In this document: piece by piece, positions 42,891 through 56,858 of the stretch
Layout of the letters: every line of letters begins with the position of its first letter
How positions within the stretch are numbered: position 1 is the stretch's first letter
DNA from: Diploscapter coronatus
Lineage: Eukaryota; Nematoda; Chromadorea; Rhabditida; Rhabditidae
Direction of reading: 5' to 3'
Assembly: GCA_964036155.1 (NCBI GenBank)
Contig: OZ038422.1
Span: forward strand, 52,847,201 to 52,911,200
Length of the DNA: 64,000 bases
The notes under the pieces: generated by a model
Told to the model about the DNA's origin: nothing
What the model saw: the letters and a program-made list of their open reading frames with translations, nothing else
Database searches by the model: none
Program-made: the position numbers and the translations under genes

Positions 42891-44685
42891 TTATACTATG
42901 TACCCATCACACTCGTAATCAGGATGAATATATGCTTTGTGTATAAATGATAGACATTCGAGTTTTCTCTGTAGTGGTTCGACGATCTCGTCGTGCACTT
43001 GTTTGCAGGGAGTGTCTTCCGACAAGACCACATGGGCCTCGACAGTTACCTAAAATTTACATAAGCTAGAAGAAACAATGAAAATAACAAAATATAAAAT
43101 GTATTGAAAAAAGTGAAATTGGGGGCAATATTCTAAGTAAGGGATAGTGCATTTCATAATTTTATCAAATCAAACCATATCGTCCTTACCATATGTCCCG
43201 TATAGTAGACTAGCAAAGTATCGATGCATCGTATTTTCTCGGAATGTTCGATTATGACTCGAGCCACGCGCGAGTACTCCTGGTCACTGCAGCTTACACC
43301 GACCAGAACGGGTATTTCTTGCAGGATGACTGAGGTCCAGCTGTAGACGATGTAGCCGCTGATGAGAGCTGCAGCAATCGGGTCGGCTTGAGGAACGAAG
43401 ATTTGAGACAATACAGCACCCAAAATGGCAACAGTGTTCGTGAGGACGTCATTCCTCTGGTCGATCGAGAGTACCTGAGGGAAATTTTTAGAGAATTATT
43501 GGTTCTGGAACGAAATGGCTTCATTGAAGATGCGATAAGCAGAAAAGGGCAAACAAATCTTTCCAATTTAAGTCGGTATTGTTTTTTTCAGTCTACTCAA
43601 TAATATTTATTAATATTCCGAAGTGCTATCTCATCTAGCCGAGGAGGACGATATTTTGTTGAGTTTTCAAAGCCAAACAGGTCTCACATTTGAACTCGGT
43701 GTTCCTTTGCGGTAGCAGACAACCCATAGAACAGCCTTGATAACGACTGTCGCGAGAATTATTGATAAAGAAGCGATTGTCACTTGCGGAGCTGGCTGAA
43801 CTCATTCACTAGTTCTTATCTGATTGATATTTCAAGGTAAACAACAGACAAGCAAACCTTCTTTTGTATGATGGCCATGACAGAGCTGACTAGCACAAAC
43901 AAATTGGCTAGGCCCATTATAACTCCGATGAACATTATAGTGACCTTCTCTATGCTCTTCCTGCCTCGGGGATATTTGAAGGGGTCCGTATGAAGGATCA
44001 TACGAGTTGCCAAGTAAATTGCAAGACCGCTGAAGATAGCCAAGTTGAAAATGATTCTATGAAGATTAGATATAGGTAAATCAGTTTTGAAGGTTGGAAA
44101 TGGAATTGCGGATGAACTTTCCGAAGAAGAGGATGCATAAACTTCAATTTTATTGTAGATCTCGAAATTTTTAAGATCGGAACTTCACCGATGGTTTAAA
44201 GATCTCAAAGCAAAACGACGAGTTGTTTTCGTTTTTACAGAAGATCTACCTTGTGATATCTACGACAGAGTCCAGAAGAGTTGAAATAATGGATAATGAA
44301 GAGCCAGAAGCCAGATACGTGGCTACACCTTTCCCTATAAGCAGGCAGACATTCACCAGCAGGACTATTTTAGACAACAGCTGATCAGATTGGGTCTGAA
44401 ATCGGATAGCTTTCCAATTTTCAAGAAAAAACACTCGTACCGACTCAACCAAGCTTTCTTTGTCTTGGCCATTACATCGGATCGCCTCGTCATCTTGTCT
44501 ATAAGCTTCGAGAAGTTCTGCTTGTTCGCTAAATAATTTCTTACTTGATAAGAATATGATTTAAAAAACCTGTAGTATCGTTTGAGAGCCTTTTTGATCT
44601 TGCGTGATTTTTTGCCATTGCTCAAAAGGGGCCGCCTCTCCTCGCCATTCCACTTCATTCGGAAGAAGAATATTCGTTCAGACAC
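42891..44685 (-). CDS. Cation diffusion facilitator, Mn-type, 366 aa
   Basis: Seven exons: 44570-44685, 44441-44528, 44250-44395, 43858-44056, 43688-43795, 43190-43474 and 42891-43049, total 367 codons in frame. CDF transporters exchange divalent metal for protons across membranes. The cytosolic N-terminus has RRPLLSNGKKSRKIKKALK and YYSEQAELLEAYRQDD. Span 2 carries the metal site LLDSVVDIT (DxxxD). After it comes the family loop HTDPFKYPRGRKSIEKV, and span 5 has DQRNDVLTNTVAILGAVLSQ (DxxxD). Two DxxxD sites, instead of HxxxD, are characteristic of the manganese-transporting CDF subgroup. The C-terminal domain reads IRCIDTLLVYYTGHM and VTVEAHVVLSEDTPCKQVHD. Length is normal and nothing is missing. 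It most resembles plant MTP8-11-like and nematode paralogues. Confidence 0.88.
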
Positions 44686-44689
44686 GTAG

Positions 44690-45321
44690 TCATAGAAGGA
44701 TCCTTGCTGATTTTCAGGTCAGCAGCAACTCGTAATCAATTATCAATGTTATCGCTCTCCGCGTTTCACAATGCAAAACTAATGTCAATAACCTTTATCA
44801 GTTAAGGGTTAATGCTTACAATTCAACTTGTCAAGGTATTCCCAGCAACGTTTTCTATGACAATTTCATTTATCAATAGATAACTTCTTTTGGAATAAAC
44901 AAGAGTAAAAGTTTTCTATAAAATCTCATTCAGTTATCAGTCACAAATATGAAAACTTTATCAATTTTTTACTTCCATTCTAACGATACGTCAGCCCAAA
45001 AGTCTGTGAAGTTTCCAATGAAGTCATTTTTCATTCAAACTGATCTTCGGAAGATGATTACAATTCTCCACTCGCAAAATGCTGACAATCGAAATGCACT
45101 TTGGCATTCTTATCAGATTGCGAGAAGGAGAAATTGATGCGAAAAAACGAAAAATCAGTCTCTTTTCTGCTTTTCACCAAAAGATCAACATTTATTTGAT
45201 TTGTGCGTTGACAGATTGCGCATTGCCATTGCACTGCTCAGTCGCGCTTTAATCCTATCGATTGCATTTCTTTTTTGCAGAAACTCTCTTCGATTTTCGT
45301 GAATATCTTTATTTCAGAAAA
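44690..45321. other. Divergent spacer between CDF and aldo-keto reductase genes
   Basis: The two genes diverge from here, so it should hold both promoters. Nothing definite is recognised. 45180-45300 lies just upstream of a TTTCAG acceptor that precedes the reductase ATG. Confidence 0.35.
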
Positions 45322-47004
45322 ATGACCGTCGGCGGACCCACAATTACCTTGTCGAATGGCACCAAAATGCCCGTTGTAGGATTGGGTAGAAAATTTTAAT
45401 AAAATCTCGATGAATTTTAAAATAAGTTTTAAAACATAATTAACCCAAGCCTTTTTATATTTTTATTTTATTGAAATTTTTTTAAAATCATGAAAAGATC
45501 AAAATTTTATTCCAGGTACTTGGCAATCGAAGCCTGAAGACGTGAAGAAAGCCGTGCTCGAAGCGATCGATTCGGGGTATCGCTTAATCGACACAGCCTC
45601 TCTTTATTTCAATGAAGAAGCCATCGGAGAGGCTGTCGAAGAAGCCATCAACAAGGGAAAAGTCAAAAGAGAAGAGCTCTTCATCACGACCAAGGTCTGG
45701 GCGAGTCATTTGGCTCCAGGTTTGTACATACTGAATAAAAATAGTCGATTTTTAAAATTCAGACGATGTCGTGGAGAACTTGAAGGAGTCGCTGAAGAAA
45801 CTGAGAACAACCTACGTGGATTTGTATCTAGCGCACATGCCCGCATGTTTCTCGGTAATTCTTCTTTAAAAATATTTTTAAATGGGAAGCTACGAATTCA
45901 AAACTCCAAATTCATGAAAGATGGGTTGGTATGATGGATGGATGGACAGAACTTTTGCATTAATTTTATTTTGCATTGTTTAACAGTGAATGCTCTTTGT
46001 TTCCAAATACCTCTTGAAAATCGATGAAGGCGAATAATTTCAGCACGACATGAGCAAGTTCAACGAAGAGGTCAAAGTCGAGGACATCTGGGAAGGTCTT
46101 GAGCAGTGCTACAAGGAAGGGCTGGCCAGGGCAATTGGAGTGTCGAATTGGAACAACGAGCAAATCGCTCGAGTGCTCAAGAGTGGAACTGTTCCTGTGC
46201 ACAACTCTCAGGTCGAGCTTCACCTGTACTTCCCGCAGCACGATCATCACGAGGTCAGTTGATTCATTCTTCTTTCGCAAGCGATTAGAAAATCGTAATC
46301 GTTATTCTAGTTCTGAGGATGAAGTAGAGTTGCAATTTTTAAATTATTGTACACTTCTGTTCCGTTGCTTTTCTTATTGGGATTTTTCAATTGAAAAAAA
46401 AATTCTTTGAAGGAACGTCTTCCACCAGAAGAACTCCATTCAGGATGATATCATATTTCACAATCAAAACTTGCGTTTTTTAGTTCTGCAAGAAGAACAA
46501 CGTTACTCTGACTTCCTACTCGACGCTGGGCTCTCCAGGCAGATTCGACTTCACTCTTCCCACAGGCCAAAAACTCGACTGGGCTCCTGCTCCGATAGAC
46601 CTCGAAGACGCCAACGTCAAAGAGCTGGCGAAGAAGTACAACAAAACTCCTGCTCAGGTATTGTTTTTTGAAAGTTGATTGCTCTCGAAGATCCACTAAC
46701 CCAGATTCTGCTTCGTTATGCCATGGACAGAGGAATCGCTGTCATTCCAAAATCGGTTACTCCGTCGAGAATCAAGGAGAATTTCCAGGTGCAATATTTG
46801 GAAGAAAAAACTAATTTTCATCCCGAATTTTAGCTATTCGACTTCGAATTGAGCCCTGAGGAAATCAAGACGCTGGAATCGTCTGGCCACAACCAGCGAC
46901 TCTTCTTGCAGCCATTGTGAGTTATTGATTCAGAAATTTCATAAGGCTTTTTTTGCAGCATGAACGGTCATCCTGAAGATCCATTCAAAGACGAGAGGAA
47001 GTAA
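45322..47004 (+). CDS. Aldo-keto reductase, 318 aa
   Basis: Eight exons: 45322-45385, 45516-45719, 45763-45854, 46044-46253, 46484-46657, 46705-46788, 46834-46916 and 46959-47004, in frame. The enzyme is an NADPH-dependent (alpha/beta)8-barrel reductase of carbonyl compounds. The start [20 protein letters not shown] is typical. Catalytic tetrad: Asp47 and Tyr52 in [20 protein letters not shown], Lys81 in FITTKVW, His114 in [11 protein letters not shown]. Further signatures are [32 protein letters not shown] and, in the cofactor loop, [19 protein letters not shown]. The ATG is four bases after TTTCAG, consistent with trans-splicing. It is a host housekeeping or detoxification enzyme; the substrate is not predictable. 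Length equals the family norm. Confidence 0.92.
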
Positions 47005-47963
47005 TCTACTGAACTCTAGGAACTGTTTACATGTGATAGCTTTGCAAGTTAATAAATGATAAATGTTATGCACCATAAATATTTTTTCTAAAGACTAAAA
47101 CCCCTGAATCGTCTATCCTATTCGTTCAGCAATTATGTCTAATAGCGTATAATTGTCAAGTCGTTGCGGTAAAAGCTCCATCCGTGTTACAGACAAGACA
47201 TTTCGAAATTATTTTCGCCTTCGTCGGAGGAACATTGTCGAAACAAGGCGAATTTTCGTTTTTAATTTGAATTTTTTTTTTAAGTTCACTTCCGTCCAAC
47301 ACTGATTGCGCGTTTTCTAGACTCCAATTGTCATTGAATTTTTCGCTAGAGATAGTTTATAGTCTGTTTTAGAGTATTCGCACAGAACCGTTTGAAATAT
47401 AGGAATTTTGAGGGGAAGAACATGTTTCGGTTGGAATGGAGAAAAATATGAAAAAATATTTTTTTTAATTGAAAAATGATTGTCGACAAATATTCCTTCA
47501 CTCTTCATTCTGCGCGTTGTTTACGCATATTTTATCGTTATCGTTTTTGAATCTATTCTTGATTTTTTTTGTTAAAAATCCTAGAAATTTTTTCGTAACT
47601 CTTCAAATTTTTACTTCGAATATCAAGTCGCGGTGCTCACGGATCTTCAGGTTTCGTTTCTCGCTCCTTTGAGGCGTTTTGGATGATAAAAAAGTAAAAT
47701 CGGGCTAAAGTAATTTGAAATTTGAAAATTCGAAGTTGGACTCAAGCATTTTAATTTTTTGCAGCACAAAATATTTCTAATTTGCTCTCAAATTTCATTT
47801 TATCATGCTGGAAATGTTATGAAAAATTCCTGAACACCGCGAATTTTATCGAACTTGCGACTTTTCGAAAATCTCGAACATGTACTTCGGTGTGGTTTTT
47901 TTTAGTTTGCGAATCATAACTTTATGGAATTCCCGAATGTTCATCAATTTTCCTGTTCAGGCG
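47005..47963. other. Spacer between reductase and helicase genes
   Basis: AATAAATGATAAATG just after the reductase stop (47049-47065) is a probable polyadenylation signal. The rest is AT-rich with no coding pattern. Both genes read in the same direction about 960 bp apart, too far for a classical nematode operon. Confidence 0.4.
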
Positions 47964-50900
47964 ATGAGCGATGATCAGTTCTTGCCTCTGGGAGACCCCC
48001 GATTCCCCGCGTTCTTACGTCTCTATCGGTTCGGTTAAATTCTCTTTAGAAAATCTTCCAATTTTCAGGTTCGAATTGATGGATTGGATCCTGCCGCATT
48101 TGGAGAAGGACTTCATGCACATCCTTCATCCCATAATCAACAGTCAGTTTGAAGATCAAATTTTAAAAAATGCAAAATTGCTAAAAAAATATATATTATA
48201 TTTCACCTTTTGTCGACTTTTAAATGAAATTATATCGGAAAATTGAATAGAAATTTATCCTCTTCAAATTTCAAAGAAAAATCATTTTAAGCAAATTTTC
48301 AGAAACGAATCCTCGTTGTGTGGAATTCGTTCTAGCCGTACAGAAAGATGTCGTCTCGGCCGTTGACAAATTCTACGGGGACATGGATGTGCCGCCCATT
48401 GATACGTATGAAACTTTTCTAAAATAAAAAAAAATTTGACTTGTTTCAACAAATAGCAAGGAAACATTGCATTTCTTGGGAAATTGTATCATTTTTCTTG
48501 AAATTTTCTTGTGAACAAGTTATTCAAAATTTAGTTTAACGTTAAAAATTAGCGCTAGATTTGATTTAATCTTCCAGATCGCTCCTCCTGAACCTCGAAC
48601 CGACCAGAATCGAGGAAATGCAGACGAAGAGACAGGAGAAAATCGCGAAGCTCAAGGCGGATTTGGCTGGAAAGTTGGAGGTTCGAAGGCTCTTTCGAAA
48701 TTCCAAGGGTGTTTGAATTTAGTCGTATGTGGAACACGCAGTGATGGTGGCTCTGTTTTACAACGAGGATGGCGTCAAGACGATCGACGAGCTTCTTAAA
48801 GAATGTAAGAGATCTAAAGGAAATGAGAAAGAAAATCCCTTTTTCTTTTATTTTTTTTTTTTGTAAAATTTAGACGCACATTCTCGTTCTATCACTTGTG
48901 AATGTTATCTTTCGGGTTCTTTGAAATCATTATTTTTTCAGACAACAACCAGCTGTGGGAAATCGTGCATATGAAGAACTACACCGTAGAGAGTTTCCCG
49001 TTCAGAGAGCTGCTTTTCGAGAAGCTTTTCCCGCCAACTGAAGAGGATAGGGATCCATACGATCAGCAGTTGCTTGATAGGTATAAATTAGAAAAAAGTT
49101 GAAATATTCATTGAAATTTTCTAAAAATTACAAATCGTAATTACTTCTTCAGCCTTGCGTTATGAAAACGTTGAATGTTGTTTGACTTGGAAAGAAGATA
49201 TTTTGAACTTGTAAAATAATTTGATCTTTTTTTTTTAGATTCTGCGCGGCTCTGCAATGCACGCAACTGGAGAAGAACGCGGCCCGCTACACGGAAAACG
49301 ACGTGAAGCCCATCAAGGACAGGTTCAATAACTTTGATTTCTCGCGTGAGGAGTTTTTATTTTCATAAAATTGCAAAGATCAACTTTAGGAGCAAGCCCT
49401 TTATTCTTCGATTCTAATATTTCTAGTAACGAAGAGAATAAGGAAAATGAAATGGCTAAAACAAGAATTAGGAAAGATGGAAAACGTAATTTTTATAACT
49501 CTAGCAACCACAATTAACCTTGCACACAGTATGATCTTTCCTAAAATAACAGTAAAGTTTTTCACTTGATTGCTAACTTTTATAAGTGTACATAAATATT
49601 CTGTATCCTAAACTTCAAATATACGAGTTTCAACTCGTACAGATTGCGGACTATCACTTTTCTCCACAAATACTCGAAATTGAAATGCGGAATATTCCCG
49701 AGTTTTTGAAACGATCTCTATTTTACAGTGCCTCTCCGCTGGCAGGCCTGCAACCTGGTGCGTCACCTGTTTTTCTTGCGCCTGACGAGCACCGAGGTCT
49801 TCTGGGGTCTGGTCGAACTGCTCAATGCGGACCCGCACAATCGCGCTGCACTCTGCATCATGTTCCCCGAGTCCAATTGGGAGGAAGAGCTGGGTATGTT
49901 TTTATTAAAAGCATTATCAAGTTTCGAATTCTGAACCCCGAATTTAGAAGTCAATAATTTTTGAGAAAATAATTGATTTTTCAGCGAAACTCCGCGACGA
50001 ACGCGCTCTGCAGCGAGAAAAGGAGCTGTCGCGCCACAACAATGCGACTCGAGAAGTCGCCGCTCTGGTCGACCCCAAGGAAATGCGATCCCAGTATGAC
50101 TACATGCATGCTAGATCGGCGGGTGAGAAATTTCAAGTTCTTAAAAAATTTGAAATCACTGCAATTTTCTGCCAGAAACATCCACTTTTTAGAGACAAAA
50201 CACGTCTTTGAAAGTAATTTGTTCCTCTTTTAGAAAAAAACATGTAATAATTTTTTACAGCAACAACTCGCGCGACAGAAGACAACATTATCGACGTGCA
50301 AGCGCTGCAGCTTCGTCCCTATCAGGAGGAATTGGTCTGAGAAATTTCCGAAAACAAACAAAAAAGAACCTTGAAACTGCAGGTGAAAGACGCGATTATC
50401 GGTCACAACACGCTGATCGTCGCCCCGACCGGATCGGGAAAGACGCCCGTCGCCGTCTACATCGCCATCAAACATCTCGAAGATAGGTGGGGGGATTAGG
50501 AAGAGAAAGTTTGAAACACATTTGGAAATTCGCGAAAGAGATATGACTCAAAAAGTGATAAAATAATGAAAATTTTTCAGTGTTTTTTTTATGGAATACC
50601 AGAGATATGTTGTTTCTCTTGTCTGTAAAACTCAACAGTTTTGAAAATTCGAACTTGTTATTCATTTTTAGAGAGCAATTGGGAAAACGCGGTCGCGTCA
50701 TTATGCTTGTGCCTCGAGTGCCTCTCGTCAAACAGCAAAAGGACAAATTCAACCAGTCTGTGTTTTTTTCTCCGTTTTTATAGAAGCTATATTGATTTGC
50801 AGATTCATGGGCACAAAGTACTACGTGGAAGGATTTCACGGTGCGGAAGCAGCTCGAAATTCCAGTCGAAGGGACACCATCCTCGCCAGCGATGTCATCG

Positions 50901-53900
50901 TCATCACTCCACAGATTTTTGTGTCAGTTTGAAAATTTGGATTTTTTTTACCAGAAAAATGAGAAATGAATGATAAATTTCGATTCATACAGTTTACGAC
51001 ATTTACAAATAGAGAATCATTATGAAATCGAGATAAGGCTACACATACCTAAAAATTGTTCTTTAAGTAAAATCTTGATGTTTCTAGATTTACTGAATTA
51101 CATGAGTATGAATGTTTACTCTTTTTTTTTTAGAAACATGCTGCGCAGCGTGCGCGAATGTGAGCGCCTCTTCATCGCGGATTTCTCACTGCTGATTTTT
51201 GACGAGGCGCATCATGCAGTCAAAGACCACGCCTATGCCGTCATCATGAGATTGATCAAGAAGTACGATGGACCTAGGCCGCAGGTATGAAATTCATTTA
51301 TTCATTTTTTTACATTTTTGATACTTTTCTCGATCTTTAAGTTTGAAAATTTGTGGATATTCTTCCTAAATCTGGTTATCGAAATGTAGTAAAAGTGAGT
51401 ATTTTCAACGTCGATAATGAAATTCAAGCAAACCTTTGTCTAATTCTCATCTCAATCGACCACGATGAAAATTAATATATTATTTATGACTTTTCTAGAT
51501 CGTGGGTCTGACGGCGTCTCCCCGAGTGACAGCAGACTCGAGAGAAGTGATGTACAACGAGGTGGTGCAGCTGTTGGCCAGACTCGAGTGCACCAAGATC
51601 AGCACTGTTCACAGAACCATTCTCGATCTGGAGAAATTCGTCTCCAAGCCTGATGATGGTTTGTTTTCATGTCAAGTTTGCAATCTCCTGAAACTTGAAA
51701 GATCGCGTTTTCTGTCTTATCTTATTCCAACTCAGGAATTTTATAAAGTTACTATTTTCAAGCTTTCAAATTTTGGATAAAAATTCTAGCTTCTAAAATT
51801 ACGCTGCTTTTCAGAAATCAAAGAAGTGAATAAACCGGGCGAGAAAACCGTGGAGTATGAATTCATATCCCGGGTCGCAACTACGGTGATGAACATTCAC
51901 GAGCGTCTCAACTCGCACTATCTGGAGAGCTTGGCCAAGGGAGTCAGCACGAGTGGGCATAAACTCGAGGGAAATGTGGGTATTTTTATACACACAAACT
52001 AGGATTCAATAAGGAATGAGTAGGAATTTCGATACCCGTTATTCTTGAGAACATTGCTATTCTAATTCGTGATTTCTATCTCATATTCTGATTTCAAAAG
52101 ATCATTCCTGCTCATCCCTGATTCAATAAATTTGAAAAATGTTTCTTCGAAACTAACATTTTTTGATTTGATACAATTTGAGAAAACTTTCAGTTTGATA
52201 AGATAAATATTAAAAAGTTCCTTTTCAGTGGCTAAAGTTCCCTGGAGTCCTGTCGAAGACAGTGACCTATTACATTTTCCTAACAGGCCTCGAGGAGCAG
52301 CTGCGCAACATTGGCAGGAACAGCGCCAAATTCATCCCGCTTCTCACTGTTCTCTATCTGAAGGTAGAAATTTAGCCTTTTTATTTTTTCAAATTCAGTC
52401 ATGTTTTTTCTGAGATTATTTCTTTAAAATTGTTATAAGATTTCAAGAAGTGTTTTTAAATGCCCTTTTCCATATAACGAGTTTCATATATTTGGAGATA
52501 GAGAAATGGTACAGTGTAAAAATTGTGGGTTGAGAAGAAATAATTTCAGTTCGTTAGATAACATTTGTCCCTGAAAAGCCATAATGCTCCTTTACTTTTG
52601 CAGGCTCTGGTGAATGTGATCGAAATGGCCGAGGTCCTGCCGATGACCTACGCCTATTCGCATTTGGAGGCCGAAATCAAGGACATAGAAAGAACAAGTC
52701 CGGTCGATTTCTGCGTGGAGTTCGTCAAGAGTAAGGAAGTTTTACTTTGAAATCAGACCTAAGGAGTGTACTTTCTCCAGACGAAAATAAACTACGGGGG
52801 TAGGGTCGCACGCGTGAACTCATAGTTATGAAACCAGGTCGTACCGATGAAAAATTTGACCAATTACAACCTGAAGAGAAATTCGTTAATAAACTTTTCT
52901 GGAGTAGGTCGCAAGAGCTTGCTGGCGTTCGTTCTCCCTAATTCTGTTTGAAATCGAAAATGATCTAGTTCAGATTTGCGTGTTAACATCGAATCGATGC
53001 TGGAGGAGAACAGACCAGCCATTTGTAAGGAGCTGCTGGTAGGAGCTTGAATTTAAAATTCGTTTTTATCGTTTTACTAGCTATAAGCTGTGAAAGTATA
53101 ATTTAAGTAATTTTTCTTCTTTTTTTATAAAAACATTATGATTTTTTATTCGAGAAGCCTTCAATTTGACCAAAATAGTCTAAATTTCAGGATGAAATCA
53201 AGTCTCAATTCGTGAAGAACGTGGACTCGCGCGTGATCGTGTTCGTGGAGGAGAGAGGAATGGCCGTCAAATTGGCCGATTTTATCGACAAAAACACGAG
53301 TGATGAAATTGCTGCTGCTTATGTTCTGGGTAAGAAAAGTTTGTATATTCAATAAATCCGTGAAAAATTAGAATAGCTTATCCGACATATTTTTATCAAC
53401 GATAACGAAGAAATTGAATTTGGAGAATGAAAATCTTAAAAACGCGAATTTCAGGAACGAACAAGAGTTACAGAAAGGGAACAAGAGGAGGATACACGCA
53501 GACGAACGCCGAGCAGCAGGCCAACATCGCTGGATTCAGGGAGGGCAAATTCAAGGTACGGGCTTTTCAAGGGAAAAATCATCAAACTATCCTCCACTGT
53601 TTATAAAAGTATTTTTCTCCAAATAAAAATATTGAATTTGAAAATTTCGACCTTTCCAGAATATTCAACTTCAAAACCGATTTTTTAGGTGATGGTAGCT
53701 ACCTCCGTCATTGAAGAAGGTCTAGATGTGAAGGACTGCAACTTGATCATTAAGTACAACTGTAGTGGAAGTACAGTGCAGAATATGCAGAGGAGAGGTT
53801 AAAAATTCATTTTCTTTGAATTTTCCATTTTTATTTTTTAGGTCGTGCTCGTGCCCAAGGAAGCCGATCTATCCTTCTCGTGCTCGATTCGAGAAAATCT

Positions 53901-55786
53901 GATCAGGAATACAGGTATTGAGAATTGAAACAAGCTCAATATAACGAATATGAGAAGATATAATTAAACCCTAATTTCTCCTACACACTTCATATTTCCC
54001 CTATATCATGCGTTACGATTTATTGCAGTTTCCAAAAACCCAATGATATACAGGTTTTGTCTCTATTTATTTTTTGTTTTTTGCTTTTTGCTTTTTCCTC
54101 AATCTTGGATTCCTTTTTCAAATTGTATTTTTCAGAGCCCTGCAAAATGAAAAGCTGCTTCGTCATGTTCTGGAAATGATCCGAGAAAATGGAGAGAAGA
54201 ATTTGGAGGACAGGGTAAGAACTTTGAAATTTTGAAGAAAACAAATGAAATGTTTAGGTGAAATGCGAACAGGAAAATCAGCTGCAAGAGATGGAAAGAT
54301 TAGAGAAGGAGGAAGAGGAAAAGAGGATCAATTTGTCCAACAATCTGTGAGTTCATTTTTTTTCTACCAATGCATTTTAGAGAATTTTTCCTTAGGAAAA
54401 TCATGCAAATAATCTAAATTTCGCTAACTCTGGAACTTTGTGTTTTTTTCAAGTTTATCAAAAATTCTCCAAAACTGAAAAAATATAATCTCAATATTGT
54501 TCCAGCTTCAACGTGGTGTGCTCGATCTGTAACCACGTGAAGTTCGTCTCTGCGTCGCTTCGCTTCGTCGGCACAAACGCTGTCTGCGTCGAGCCCAATG
54601 TTTGGAACAATATTTCTCTCGATGTTTCCGAGGTTCGACACCTTTTCTCGAAAAATGAAATCCTATTTTTACTCGCAACGATAAAATTCTCGAAACTTTC
54701 AGTTGGATATTTTTATAGAAAATTTGTCCCGAGTCCACTTTTCGAAAATAACAAAGCTTGAGTTCAATATTACGTTTCCCATTCTGAAGATAAAATATCT
54801 GCAATTCGAATCTTCTTATTTCCAATTTTCGGAAAAAGTAGTCTCGATTAAAAAAATTGCCAAGTTTCTGAAAGAAAAGATTTCAGTCGATCAAATACAA
54901 GCGAATCATCAAATCCAATTGCTCCCTGGACACATTCGGCGCAGTGAAATGTGGCTTCTTCGTCAGAGACAGCAACTCTCGCTGTTTACACATACTCGGC
55001 AAGATTTATAGATTCGGGTATTTATTTTTTTCTATAAACTTTTTTCGAATAATTTTTAATTTCTTGAAGTATAGATCCCTAGTTTTTATAAAGATTTCGG
55101 AAGTGATTGACTTTTCAGAGGCGTCTACCTGCCTCAATTCGACGTGAAGCAGCTGCAATTTCAGTCGGTCGGAAATCGAGACGAACCGCTCAAATCTTTC
55201 GCGTTAGTTTTTTTAATCCTTGTATTTATTTTAAAAAAAGACATCTTGAAAATTCGAGATCTTTCAATAAAGTTTGTAACTATGTAGCCAGTAAAAATGC
55301 TCTGAAGTAGAAGGAATTGATTTTTTTAATTTCACTTTTCATTTTAGCTCGTGGAACGAAGTCACCCAGCATGCGTTCTGCATTCCGGAAGCCAACGATT
55401 CTGATTTGGTAGGAATTTTAGAAATTTCCTTCAATAAATTTGTCATTTCAGGCCAACATGCTGAATTCGCTGGCGGAAAACAAGCAGGAGGATAAGGCAA
55501 AATTGGACATTTTGGGCGAGCGCATTCAGAGACAGGTACTACATTTTTCTTTTATTTTCACCTACAAATCGTTTGAAAATTCACTATGGAATAAAATTGA
55601 TCATCGAAAAAGACATTTTCCTTGAAATCGATTTTGAGAAATTAAGAAAAATACGGATTTTTCCAGATCGACTCTGCCGTGGAGCATGGCTTTCGTGGAA
55701 ATGACGAGTTCATTTCTGGAGACGAAGACGAGAATCAGAAGCCCAACTCCACGCAAGGAGAGGGCCGCGTCAAACAGTTCATTTGA
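47964..55786 (+). CDS. drh-3-like: Dicer-related (RIG-I-like) RNA helicase, about 1110 aa, over 20 exons
   Basis: DRH proteins are double-stranded RNA-dependent ATPases acting with Dicer and RNA-dependent RNA polymerases in nematode small-RNA pathways. The gene starts [17 protein letters not shown] after a TTCAG acceptor. Residues 1-330 are helical, in the place of the tandem CARD-like region. The helicase runs from about 340: Q-like [10 protein letters not shown], motif [12 protein letters not shown], Ia [12 protein letters not shown], motif [16 protein letters not shown] (DEAH where DECH is usual), motif [11 protein letters not shown]. An insert and pincer region follow, then motif [14 protein letters not shown], motif [15 protein letters not shown] and motif VI QNMQRRGRARAQG. 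After a coiled coil comes the C-terminal RNA-binding domain with candidate zinc Cys in VVCSICNH and GAVKCGFF...SRC. The acidic tail ends GRVKQFI at 55786. Length is close to C. elegans DRH-3 (about 1100) and longer than DRH-1. Assignment to the family is firm, to the paralogue tentative. Confidence 0.87.
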
Positions 55787-56858
55787 CTCGATAAATCATC
55801 AAAATGGTATTATTTCCTTCTTATTGCAGGTTATTCTTTTTTCTAAAATAGAAATGTTTACAAAAGTTTAAATTATTTCAATGGTAGTCCCTTTTTTCTT
55901 ATGACAGGCCATATATTTTCCTGTTATCTAACTTTGTTTTTTCTAATTCACTTTTTATGTCAACCTCTTTTCTTATGACAGGTCATCTATTCTGAAATCG
56001 AATTTCATCTTAGAAAGATACGGTTTTTTTTCTCGAAAATTTAAACTTTGACTTCATTGTTTTTTTCTTATCTTTGATTTTTTGTGCTTTATTTGTTGTT
56101 GAAATTTTCGACAGAGCGGTTATAATGCTACGGTACGGTTAAATTTATCTTGTCCTCAATTGTCATTGCTTTGTTATTATTTTATCGTTTTTCTATAACT
56201 TTGGAATAAAGACGTTGGAGAAAAGTTTGCTATTCTCCATAAATAAAAAAAAGTCGTGAAAATCTCTTATCTTTACTTTTTTTGAAACAAAAACTTCAAT
56301 GAAAATTGATTTGATTTTCAGAAATTCAAATTATTGTGCGGTGAAGTAAATTTTTGCTCAAATGTGACGGCAACCTTTCGTCGGAATATCGTGAGCTATA
56401 GATAATAGGGTAAGGGTGAAGGTAAGAAATTGTGTGGGAAGATAGGTCATATCATCACAACATTTACTAGAATAGCGCACGACATTCCGTCATGACAAAT
56501 ATGAATTGCCAGATGTGACTATCGAGAAACTGCTCATACAGTGACGAATGTAAGAACTAAACTCCAATTCTAAAATTCCTACTCAATGAACAAATATGAA
56601 AATGGGGGATAAAACCTAAAAAATCACTATATAATTACGACCTCTTTGCGAGTTCATATTTAAAAATTTATTCGAGAAAATACTATAACCCTGCTCAAAA
56701 TCAATTTCAATTTTAATTCAAGCATCTGAGATATTTCAGTTTGTTGAATCCGGCCTTCAATTTGTTGGGCCCTTTGAATGAATGGACTGCGAACCACAAT
56801 GGAATCGATTTCTCGCATTTGCACTTTCCCTTTTGGAAGATCTGAATGAGCAATCGTT
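55787..56858. other. Convergent 3' spacer
   Basis: It lies between the helicase (+) and the glycosyltransferase (-). Two similar 60 bp stretches near 55885-55985 repeat TTTTCTTATGACAGG. No coding pattern. Confidence 0.4.

Noticed and set aside
54020..54244. Minus-strand Lys-rich frame in the helicase gene
   Set aside because: It lies across an intron and exon of the plus-strand helicase, which has convincing motifs.
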